22,861 bases of DNA from Conidiobolus incongruus B7586 (Eukaryota > Entomophthoromycota > Entomophthoromycetes > Entomophthorales > Conidiobolaceae). Position 1 is the stretch's first letter. The number at the start of each line of letters is the position of its first letter. This document shows positions 1 to 8,871 of the stretch, one piece after another. The notes below the pieces were generated by a model. That model had not been told where the DNA came from, did no database searches, and was given only the letters and a program-made list of their open reading frames with translations. The DNA is taken from NCBI GenBank assembly GCA_000697335.1, contig JNEM01010102.1:1-22861 (forward strand), given 5' to 3'. A program made the position numbers and the translations under genes.

Positions 1-661
1 CAAACAAAAATGAACGGGCAGCACTGTCGAAAGTAGCAGGAATCAAAAACATTCCCATGTTTTTGGGGCCTTCATCCATCGAAGCAAAAGATGAAGCAGG
101 AGTTGAATTAGGGGAACCTTGAAAATTTCCAGTGGAATGCGCAAGTGTGCTTTGAATTTCGGCTTCAGTGGGAGGCTTGTAAAATATTAATTTGGCACCT
201 CTCAAGGTTACATAATAAAGTCTCCAACTTCGACCTAAAGAACTAGAAACACTGGAAGCATTAGTATCAGTTTTCTTATTCATATAACCTTCTTTGATGA
301 TTGCTGAAGTACCACCCGTACTACTAGTTTTACTACTGGAAGTTAATTTATGTAAAGTAGAATCATATAAAGAGGTATTAGAATCATCAATTTCATCGTG
401 GGTATCTAGGGTGCCATACGGAGAATTAGAACTATATACACAATCAATAGTATTTACAGAAGTATTGGAAAGTTTTCTGGGATATTGAAAATCCCTATCA
501 TGAGAAGCGTTGTCATAAGATTTGGAATATTCTTGGGTACTCTTGTTTTTTTGAAATAAATTGGAAATAGATTGACTGCTAAATATAGTATGGGGTCTCG
601 AGGCGGTGTTGGTAGTTCTTCCTGGATTACGAAATCTAACACCTTCTTTTTCAGAGGACAT
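1..661 (-). CDS. PH-domain protein, N-terminal part (runs off left edge)
   Basis: One open frame starts at an ATG at 661 (MSSEKEGVRF...) and stays open to the window edge, giving 220 residues with no stop. The frame has a stop shortly upstream and no acceptor AG between that stop and the ATG, which supports this start. Residues 1-118 are low-complexity and rich in Ser, Thr and Asn. From about residue 121 a pleckstrin-homology fold begins: IIKEGYMNKK (first strand), then RSWRLYYVTLRGAKLIFYK (residues 144-162, second and third strands). A Ser/Gly/Pro-rich insert follows at about 165-200, then GMFLIPATFDSAARSFLF at the edge. PH domains bind phosphoinositides or proteins at membranes. Fungal proteins with a disordered N-terminus followed by a PH domain are often Rho GAPs, GEFs or scaffolds, but any catalytic domain would lie beyond position 1, so the family is not decided. 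Confidence 0.8.
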   Translation of the reverse strand, partial: MSSEKEGVRFRNPGRTTNTASRPHTIFSSQSISNLFQKNKSTQEYSKSYDNASHDRDFQYPRKLSNTSVNTIDCVYSSNSPYGTLDTHDEIDDSNTSLYDSTLHKLTSSSKTSSTGGTSAIIKEGYMNKKTDTNASSVSSSLGRSWRLYYVTLRGAKLIFYKPPTEAEIQSTLAHSTGNFQGSPNSTPASSFASMDEGPKNMGMFLIPATFDSAARSFLF

Positions 662-767
662 TGGATAATAGAAGAAATTTGAATGTTGGATTGAGAATTA
701 GTGCGAATAGTAAAATGGATAAATGAATTAACAATCCTTATATCGATATTCAAAAAATAAAACTCTA

Positions 768-1050
768 TTAAGACAGCATAAAATAAAATTTAGCTGGAGA
801 AGGGAATATTGGATGTTGTGTTATTGTTATTGAGCTGTTATTATTTACTTGTTTTGTAAATATTAAATTGAGTTGAATAGTTAAGTTCAATTTGTGATAG
901 GAAATGACTAAATTACTCAAACTAAAATATGGTTTGAATTCTCTCCGATCATCCCACAATCCATTTAGTAAATGTATTCCTTGGAGAAATAATCTCACAG
1001 CCGCACAATCTAAATCACTCATCTGTACTACTTTCAGTACTCGTATTCAT
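768..1050 (-). other. Unassigned small ORFs upstream of the PH-domain gene
   Basis: This patch is visibly richer in GC than the surrounding spacer. On the minus strand an ATG at 1050 opens an 11-residue frame (MNTSTESSTDE). It overlaps, in another frame, an ORF of 84 codons starting at 1022 (MSDLDCAAVRLFLQGIHLL...). The first 57 or so residues of the longer ORF look protein-like, including GLWDDRREFKPYFSL. The sequence then reaches a good donor-like GTAAAT, after which the translation becomes AT-rich noise. I do not recognise a family. No acceptor downstream joins it in frame to the PH-domain start at 661. It may be a small or broken gene, or an upstream-ORF-bearing leader of the PH gene. Confidence 0.3.
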
Positions 1051-2185
1051 GGTGACTGGTAAATTATTCCAGTGTGGATAATTGCTATGTAAATGATGAC
1101 TACGCGTAAGATTAATGATCTAGTTTTGAGTCTAGCATTGATAACTGCTATCTTCTAGATATAGTAAAATAACAATTATTTATCAATTTATTTATTTATT
1201 TGTGCCTGTTCATTAAATTTGATTTGTTATTGTTACAGAGATCCCTTATTAATTGGCCAAACCATTTATCAAAATTATTTAAAGGATCAATTAGGAACTA
1301 TGAAATAAATTCAATTTAATTGTAAATTTATTTAAATTAGCTCAAGTACTTAAAACCAATCAATTCACTTTTTTCGTTTAATCAGTCTAATATCAAGAAT
1401 GATCACATTCATATTTTTCCATGCATCCACTATTACTCTTGTCAAATTTTACTATTATATATCATTAAAAATATCATTCAAACTTATATATAAATATCAA
1501 ATCAGTATAGCATTGTGTTTAAAATAGCACTTCTAAAATAAAAGACTATAACACTAAGGAATAGTTGAATCTATTAATAGTATCTCTTTATCCATTAAAA
1601 CAAATTAATTTAACATATTTTAATGCATGACAATAATCAAGGATAAATTCTGTAACCTTTAATAAATTATTTATAAAATTATAGGAATTATTAACCATAA
1701 TATAAGTCATTTGCCACCTAATTTATGTTAAATATGGATCAAATTGCTCTTATAAATATTTTTCTATAAATAGTTTTTTGATCTATCAAATGTTATTGGA
1801 TAAAATGGGACAGCAAATATATTAGTAACATGCAAAATAAACTAATTATCTGCCCTACCAACTTGAAACAAACTTTTTATATATAGCATCAAATTATGAA
1901 TAAATTATAATTTTAATTATATTATTTTCGCCAAATACTGGTTACAATGATATTAATAAAATATTATTTTTCTAAGCATATTATTGAAATATAAAGAAAA
2001 TTAAATGCCATAGTATCCAATTAAGCCAACACCAAAAATCAATCATAATGTTATTAATTCTTCATGAATGAATAGAATTTTTTTGACTTAGGAAAATAAT
2101 TCATATTTTAAGTATAAATTTTCCAAATCGAGTAAAAATTTTGACTCTTTTCAATATCTAAAGTGTCCTTGTTTATATATTGAAG

Positions 2186-2225
<40 letters not shown>

Positions 2226-3794
2226 AATGCATTAATATTAACAATACTCAACTTATTATCATATAAATCGATCTGAATTGAGGTAATTTAATATTCATCT
2301 CATGTTAATAAGAAAATTGATTAGAACCTATTTCAACTAAGTATCATACGAAATAAAAATTGAGTATAAATTCAATGTTAAAATTTATAATTACATAAAT
2401 AATATCTGATGATTAAATATCAAAAATTAAAAAATATCAATACCGCTATAACAAAATATACCGAGCATATTTTTAATGACGTATTTTCACAGTCATTTTT
2501 TCAATATATCTTTTATTCTCCAGTATTTAATTAATTTCTCCTAATTAGGTATTTATGAAATTAATTTGGTATTTGAGATTGTAAAAAAAGGAGAATAAGG
2601 ATGAAGATTATACAATTAATCATCATTTATAACAATCATGTAAATTATTCATTATCAAATGTTTCATACTTTAACAATATATTTTATGGAAATATATCAG
2701 TTTTTTAATTTAATAATTATAAAAAGCTTCATTCAACTCTATATGATAAATTTGACATTCCTTGTGAATGTGAATTGAAAAAAAAATTAACATGAATATG
2801 AGATAAATGATGTATATTATATGGCTTAAAAATAATCAATAATATATACATTGTTTAACGAATATATAAGCCTTATACTATACGAATTTTTAGAGCTGTT
2901 ATAGAGATTAATATATAGTAATTTCATAATATTTTATTGATGAAATTAGAATTGAATAGTGGTAAATTGTTAAACCTACATTGAATATAATCAAGCATAT
3001 TATAAAAAATTCAGGATTAAATACATGATCCAGTATTAAAATTCTCAAAATCTAATAGGATTTTTATAATTTTATTAATATTTATAAAATCCATATCCTT
3101 GAGTTTAAAAAGATTCGTTAAGAAAATGTTCAGAAAAAATTTTTTAAAATCATACCCCCAATTTTATAATTTATTTGATATTATTTTAAAATTCTTGGCA
3201 AAACAATTCCTTAAATTATAATCAAAAATGTTTTTTATCCTAATTGATATAGTAATATCAACTTACATTTTATAATCTAAATTTTTGATAATAATTTTGA
3301 ATTTACTATTGAATAGAATTACTAATATTAACCTAATAATACATTTGTAATCATTTTGAATTTAAGAGGTATTATCAATTCATTGATAAAATTTAATAAT
3401 AAATATTATTATATCTGTTTAAGTAAACTTTTAACACGGAAATTTTAATATCATGATGTTGATATATAAATCAAAAAAGTGAACTGTTGAAAAATATTCT
3501 GGAATTGAGAATAAATTAAAAATACAGTATTTTATTAAAATTCTAGATTTATTTATATGATAATAATATCATATTCAATAAGATTTTACTTATTCAAATA
3601 AACACTAGTAAACTATTTAAATTAGTGACAATTTTTGAAAATATCCAGAGTAATATAAAATATTATAGAAAGTATAAAGAAAATAAAAAATATAAGTTCA
3701 AATCAGAACTAAACTATATTGAAATGGTCATCTTGAACCAAAATTTAATGAAGAATGAATATTAGGTAATTAAATATACTATTTATATATCTAT
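1051..3794. other. AT-rich spacer of about 2.7 kb with no gene seen
   Basis: This stretch is dominated by A and T with frequent stops in all six frames. I saw no exon-like patch, tRNA-like B box or transposon feature. It contains one long TA repeat. It lies between the 5' side of the PH-domain gene and the 3' end of the AspRS gene, so its left part probably holds the PH-gene promoter. Confidence 0.6.
2191..2225. repeat. (TA)n microsatellite
   Basis: Fifteen uninterrupted TA units run from 2191 to 2220, followed by ATATA after a one-base phase break. It is a simple dinucleotide repeat in spacer DNA and probably varies in length between strains. Confidence 0.95.
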
Positions 3795-5747
3795 TTAAGG
3801 CTCCAAGCGCTTAGGATCACGAGGGAACATAGAAGTACGACGGATATTGCCCAAATTGAGATAGAGCATAATAACACGTTCTAAACCAATACCACCACCA
3901 GCGTGAGGGGGAGCACCGTGCTTAAAGGCATTGACGTAACCTTCGATAGACTTGGGATCAACACCATGTTCAGCAGCTCTTTGTAAGAGGAGTTTGACGT
4001 CGTGGATACGCTGAGCACCAGACATGATTTCTTCACCTCTCATGAAGAAGTCATAAGAGTTGGAGTAGTTAGGGTTTTCAGGATCAGGCATGGTGTAGAA
4101 GGGACGAACAGCGAGAGGGAATTTATCCAACATGAAGAAATCGGTGTTGTATTTCTCCTTGACCAATTTACCCAAGAAGCGTTCGTTGGCAGTAGACAAA
4201 TCATCGTAATCGCCAATTTCAACACCGTTTTCTCTGAGGAGGGCAATAGCATCGGCGTATTTGAGACGGAGAGTCTTGGGCAAGAACTTGAAGTCTTCGA
4301 AGGGATATTGTTGCTTGATGACAGCAATTTCTTTGGCGCATTCAGTTTGTAAGCGAGTGAATAAGTCAACGAAGAGCTCATCGAAGAGATCTAAGACTTC
4401 GTGGTAATGTTCTTCGAAGGCCATTTCCATATCCATACCTACGAATTCAGTCATGTGACGATGGGTGTTGGAGTCTTCAGCACGGAAAACAGGACCAATT
4501 TCGAAAACTCTTTCAAAGTCGGAACAGACACACATTTGCTTGTAAAGTTGAGGAGATTGGGCCAAAAAAGCATTGGTCTTGAAGTAGTTCAACTTGAAAA
4601 CATTGGCACCACCTTCACTAGCAGTACTGATAAGCTTGGGAGTGTGGATTTCGACAAAGTTTTGCTTGTAGAGGAAATCACGGAAGAAGCGACCGACAGC
4701 AGATTGAACGCGGAAAATGGCTTGGTTGGTGACAGTACGAAGATCAACGGTACGATTGTCCAATCTGGTGTCCAAGTTAACTCTGACATACTGAGCATTT
4801 TCATCTTCGAAGTCAGTTTCGGGACGAGAAGCATCTTGCAAAGTGAAAGGAAGTAATTCAGTAGAACCATTGAGGGTATAGAGCTTAACAAATGTTAGAT
4901 AAGACAATGAATATAAGACATGCTATATTTACCTTGGTGATCTTGAGTTCAGCATCTTGGACAGAGCAGCTCTTGACAGGTTCAACAGGAGCAACAACTG
5001 TAGCATGAACGAGAATAATGCTTTCAGGTTGGATACTATGCAAAAATTTAATTTCTTCAAGATAATATCATAAGATCAAAATTACCTTTGAGCATATTTC
5101 AACATTTGTTTGCTGACATTGGAATCGTCAACTGCAACAACAGCTTGGATGGTGTTAAAGTTTTGACGAATAGTGAAAAAACATAATTTGGCACCTAAAG
5201 TAGACTATAAGCAACATTAAAAATACATAGTATCGGTATATTTACCAGTGGGACGAGATAATAAAACGCGGCCTCTGAGCCATAAAGTTTCACCAATGCG
5301 ACTGGCAGAGATATCTTCGATTTTTTCTCTTTTTTGACCTGTTTTTTGTTTTAATAAAATTTTTTAATTTTATCAATTCAAACTTACCTTCTCTGGATTG
5401 GGATTGATTCAAAGGTAAAACACCATAATTGTCAGCAGCAAAATCCTATAACATTTCAAATAAGTATTTAGATCTATAAGTTTTAGTAAATTAATTTACA
5501 TTGGCAGCAGCGGCTTCGCGAGCAGCTTGTTCAGCAGCTCTGCGTTCAGCGTCCTTAGCCTTTCTTTCAGCCTTCAAGCGTTCTTTTTCCAATTTTTTAA
5601 GAGCGCTCTTAGATAAAGGTTGACCATCCCCACTAAGAAACGTCAGCAAAAATAAATTGATAAAACAATCAAATATTACCCTAAAACGACCTCTTTAACT
5701 TCTTGAGTGATTTGTTCAACTTGGGATTTTTCTTGTTCAGATGACAT
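3795..5747 (-). CDS. DPS1: Cytosolic aspartyl-tRNA synthetase (class IIb), 7 exons
   Basis: Charges tRNA-Asp with aspartate in the cytosol. Exons are 5747-5680, 5632-5500, 5445-5388, 5338-5246, 5194-5086, 5035-4933 and 4883-3795. All six introns (47-54 bp, GT-AG) keep the phase and give 550 residues, close to yeast Dps1. The N-terminus has a Lys-rich helix ([19 protein letters not shown]), the tRNA-binding extension typical of eukaryotic class IIb enzymes. An OB-fold anticodon domain follows ([35 protein letters not shown]). The catalytic domain shows motif 1 (EIHTP, to residue 270), motif 2 [10 protein letters not shown] (321-330) and motif 3 GGGIGLERV (517-525). The protein ends [14 protein letters not shown], as eukaryotic and archaeal enzymes do. 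There is no mitochondrial presequence. Introns cluster at the 5' end. The gene is divergent from the 65K gene with 251 bp between starts. Coding GC is high for the window, suggesting strong expression. Confidence 0.97.
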
Positions 5748-5998
5748 TTTCAATAATCAATCTAATATAATTTATCGATTATATTAAACAGCTTATATAC
5801 TAAATTTTCAATCGATAATTTATGTAGTATGAATTAATATAATGGATTAGTGGGAAATTTTGGAAATGATTTTGACATAATCATACATTTAGTAGCTACA
5901 TTCCCATAAACAGAATTGGCATTCAATAACTTAAATATTAGTGATTAAATGGGAACCTTATTATATCATCATTCTACAAAATAAATCAATTAGTCACA
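5748..5998. promoter_or_regulatory. Divergent promoter region between AspRS and U11/U12-65K
   Basis: This 251-bp spacer separates two start codons facing away from each other, so it must hold both promoters unless they lie inside genes. It is AT-rich. It contains a pair of ATCGAT-centred elements in inverted orientation on the AspRS side, listed separately. I could not assign a TATA box or start site. Confidence 0.6.
5772..5818. repeat. Inverted pair TTATCGATT / AATCGATAA
   Basis: TTATCGATT (5772-5780) and its exact reverse complement AATCGATAA (5810-5818) are separated by 29 bp. The nearer arm lies 25 bp upstream of the AspRS start codon. Each arm carries the palindrome ATCGAT. It could be a paired transcription-factor site or a leader hairpin; the function is inferred from position only. 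Confidence 0.5.
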
Positions 5999-7089
5999 AT
6001 GAATCCATTAAGTAACAACACCTTTCCTCCTCCAGTCCCTCTGCCATTCTTTCCACCAATACCATCTATGGTATGTCCATTAATATATATATGTGCTATC
6101 ATTAACTCATATAAACTCAAAAAGTGACTTTATTTGTTAAAAACCTGCCTAATATCAATAGAAAAGAAATAATCAACTGTTTTTTATTGTTGGCGCATTT
6201 GATATTCGATTAATGGATAGTAAAAATTGGTACAAAATATTGATAAATGAATATTCACAATATATTAATCATCATATAAATCATTATCTCAAACCATATA
6301 TTTACCAAAAAACATTAAAATCTATAGAAAAACTCAAGATTTAGATTTTCCAGATATGATAAGGGCTCAAAATGCTATTCATTATTTAGAAAATAATATT
6401 TACTATCGAAATAGAGTTAAAGTATTTCAAAGTCTAATTTGAATCAATCTAATAACAATCAAATTAATCAATCAGAGTAAATATTACAGGGATACATAGC
6501 TTATTAATAACTAATTATAATTGGTGCTTGGGAAATATCACAGATGAAATCTATCGAATCTAAGTTTGCACCTGATGATTTATCTAAATTTGAGCCTATA
6601 TCATCAAAATTAGGGTAATTTAAATATTGAATATATTTGAATTACTTATGAAATCATCCATGATCAGCTATCCGAGTAATCCGGATTTAAAGTACAAATA
6701 CTCTGATCCAACACCCCAAACTCTTGAAAATACCATCAATACCATTGCATCAGTTCCCAAGCTATATACTCAAGTATTACATTTAATAAATAAAATGAAT
6801 CTACCTCTCTTTTTTGAAGGTTCTTCTCCTGCTCTTCCTACGTTATCTAAGTTTTCTTAGTTATGTAAATAATTATGATTAACTTTTATTTTCGTTACAG
6901 ACGAACAATGTTCAACTACCCAATAATATCCCTAGAGAAGACAATAATGAACAGCATAAAAAAGAATCAAGTACGGAAGAATGTGAATTAGAAGTTGAAG
7001 AAGACAACGATGTAGCGACCAAAGTACCAATTCCTGATTGGATGAAAAACTGGGCACTCGATAGTAATATCCAATTCAAAAAATCATAA
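5999..7089 (+). CDS. RNPC3: U11/U12-65K (RNPC3-type) minor-spliceosome protein, possibly disrupted
   Basis: The family is recognised from the core after the first RRM: EPISSKLG, an intron at 6615-6667, then YPSNPDLKYKY and ASVPKLYTQVLHLINKMNLP. This matches the human 65K stretch ASVPKFYVQVLHLMNKMNLP. In the U11/U12 di-snRNP, 65K bridges U11-59K and U12 snRNA for U12-type splicing. Upstream come a Pro-rich start at 5999 (MNPLSNNTFPPPVPLPFF) and RRM pieces: TLFVKNLPNINRKEIIN, GAFDIRLMD and AQNAIHYLENNIYYRNRVK. An acidic tail (6901-7089) ends the gene. Approximate exons are 5999-6070, 6125-6219, 6339-6421, 6544-6614, 6668-about 6864 and 6901-7089. Three places do not fit: the first junction needs a poor GTCCAT donor, a -1 shift falls within 6159-6185, and the junction near 6850-6901 is out of phase. 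Two inferred introns exceed 115 bp. The C-terminal RRM of human 65K is absent. The family is secure; the exact model and whether the gene works are not. Confidence 0.75.
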
Positions 7090-7363
7090 AACACTAGTTT
7101 TTAAAATAATTGAAATTTATTGTATTTAAAGAGATAATAGAACTATTTTATCATTTTCCTATTATAATCATCAGGGTGTCGTATATAATTATGTTATCTA
7201 ATCATTATAGTTTTTATTTATGTTTTTGGTTTGAATAAATTCCAAAATTTGACGCAAAAATTTAAGCTAAATCAATCCCATAATAATTCTTTAAATATAT
7301 TAATATATAGCTTATATTTTGTATCATCAAAAATCAATATTAACTCAATAAATTATAGTAAAA

Positions 7364-7833
7364 ATGGCAGATAAAAGTAACGGAAATCAAGAGAGAAGTT
7401 TAATCGCTCAACCTTTAGATCTTGTTAGATTGAGTTTAGATGAAAGGATTTATGTTAAAATGAGAGGTGATAGAGAATTAAGAGGCATTTTACATGTAAT
7501 TGATATTATATACATTTAATACTCAATAGTTATAAATATGTATATTTTTAGGCTTATGATCAACATATGAATATGATTTTGGGTGAAGTTGAAGAAATTG
7601 CTACTATTGTCGATTTGGATAGCCCTAATCCTGAGCAAGTTCAAGTATTTAAAATAATTAATTTTATTTCAAAGATGAAATTAACTTTTTAATTTATAGA
7701 AAGTATCAAGAAATATCGATATGATGTTTGTTAGGGGAGATGGTGTTATTCTTGTAATTTATTATTTATTTAATTTGTAAATTTTTAATGACTAATTTTA
7801 TTCTCTTAGGTTTCTCCTCCAATGAAAGTTTAA
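7364..7833 (+). CDS. LSM3: LSM3, U6 snRNA-associated Sm-like protein
   Basis: LSM3 is part of the LSM2-8 ring on the U6 snRNA 3' end and of the LSM1-7 ring in mRNA decay. Exons are 7364-7495, 7552-7644, 7700-7753 and 7810-7833, with introns of 55-56 bp, all phase 0, giving 100 residues, the usual size. The Sm1 motif region reads [20 protein letters not shown] and [19 protein letters not shown], nearly identical to human LSM3 (RELRGRLHAYDQHLNMILG). The Sm2 motif is [15 protein letters not shown]. The second intron could start at 7639 (GTTCAA) or 7645 (GTATTT). Both keep the frame; I chose 7645 because its donor resembles the others, which adds Val-Gln. It follows the 65K gene in the same direction after 274 bp. 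Confidence 0.97.
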
Positions 7834-8565
7834 TATATTAATATTTCATTATATCATTAAAATTAATATGTAGTTATAATTTCCTAGTTAATTTTTTTTC
7901 TACCATTTTGCCTATATATTCAACATTTTTTGAAAATACAATATATTGTAATTGTTAATATTAAAAGAAAATATCATTAAATACTTAATCAAGATATTTA
8001 CAATTCGATTGGGATATATGGTATTTATTCAATCAACATAATGAAAATACAAAATTATGAAAAACCGATTATCTACCAAATTCCTTGATGGGATTTTATT
8101 ATTTATAAGTTTTTATAAATGATACTGAGTTATATGAGCAAACTATTTCTCTATATTTTTTAATTTATAAAATCTGAATATTGGCATTTAGAAAATGAAT
8201 AATTAATATCAAAAATCTTACTTTGTACTGATGCTTTGATCGTATATTTAGTTGATATATCTCAGAATAATATTTTTAGCAGTAACAATTAAAATTTATA
8301 TTAGATTTTAATCAAATTCTTACAGATGTTAGGATATTTGAGCTCAAATTACTATAAAAGAGATATGTCTATCTATAAATCAAAATATGTTTCTGTTTTA
8401 ATAATAATGTAAGTATGAAATACTATACGCTTTATGAATTAATTCAAATATATCATTATATTTAAAATAATATTTCAATTAGAGTCAAGAGAGTATTACA
8501 AAAGTGACTCCTAACAAGTGAGAGAGTATCTACAATAACTAAGCAAATTTAAAATATTCTAACAA
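7834..8565. other. AT-rich spacer between LSM3 and the BRI3-like gene
   Basis: The two flanking genes converge here, so it holds both 3' ends. No exon-like sequence is visible. Just beyond the BRI3-like stop lies the inverted repeat GAGTCA (8482-8487) / TGACTC (8505-8510), with a 17-nt loop, which could form a weak 3' hairpin. Confidence 0.6.
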
Positions 8566-8871
8566 TTAGTCAAATCGACCGCCACATTTGAGACAGCGCT
8601 TTTCAGTGAGACATAAACAGCAGAGAATACCAATAGGGAAGAAGAATAGAGCACACAAAACACCTCCCAAGGTAAATTCAGTTGTAAATGCATGTTCACC
8701 GCCTCGAGCACAGGGGCCAGTTGTAACGTAGACGTAACTGGTAGTATGATATGGCTGATTGCAAGTAGCACCGTAGTTGGGTGCATTCATTTGAGCACGA
8801 GGAGGTTGGCTAGAGTTCTGAGATTCGTTATAACTAGGGGGATTATTATTGGGATAGTTTTGGTTACCCAT
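8566..8871 (-). CDS. BRI3: BRI3-like small membrane protein
   Basis: A single-exon frame of 101 residues. The N-terminal half is rich in Asn, Pro, Gln and Tyr and contains PPSY (residues 11-14), a PPxY ligand for WW domains of NEDD4/Rsp5-type ubiquitin ligases. A hydrophobic segment follows (FTLGGVLCALFFFPIGILCC), then the tail LTEKRCLKCGGRFD with a CxxC pair. This matches the C-terminal signature of animal Brain protein I3 ([20 protein letters not shown]), a small endolysosomal membrane protein of poorly defined role. Animal BRI3 has a second Cys-rich motif before the membrane segment, where this protein has only GPCARGG. A link to endosomal sorting through PPxY is inference. The start is the first ATG of the frame. 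Stops follow closely upstream, and I see no upstream exon. Confidence 0.8.
   Translation of the reverse strand: MGNQNYPNNNPPSYNESQNSSQPPRAQMNAPNYGATCNQPYHTTSYVYVTTGPCARGGEHAFTTEFTLGGVLCALFFFPIGILCCLCLTEKRCLKCGGRFD

Noticed and set aside
454-753. Minus-strand frame of 99 codons starting at 753
   Set aside because: It overlaps the PH-domain exon in another frame and is broken by nothing but chance; the PH frame has clear domain sequence.
4002-4352. Plus-strand open frame of 116 codons and similar frames at 4040-4381, 4401-4856 and 4589-4891
   Set aside because: They lie opposite or within the large AspRS exon, whose sequence is strongly conserved; they are shadows of its codon use.
6422-6476. 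Apparent continuation of the 65K RRM exon into an Asn/Gln/Ser-rich stretch ending at a GTAAAT donor
   Set aside because: It needs another frame change and then meets a stop after splicing at 6544. Ending the exon at 6421 with a GTATTT donor keeps the frame, so I prefer that, although RNA evidence could reverse it.
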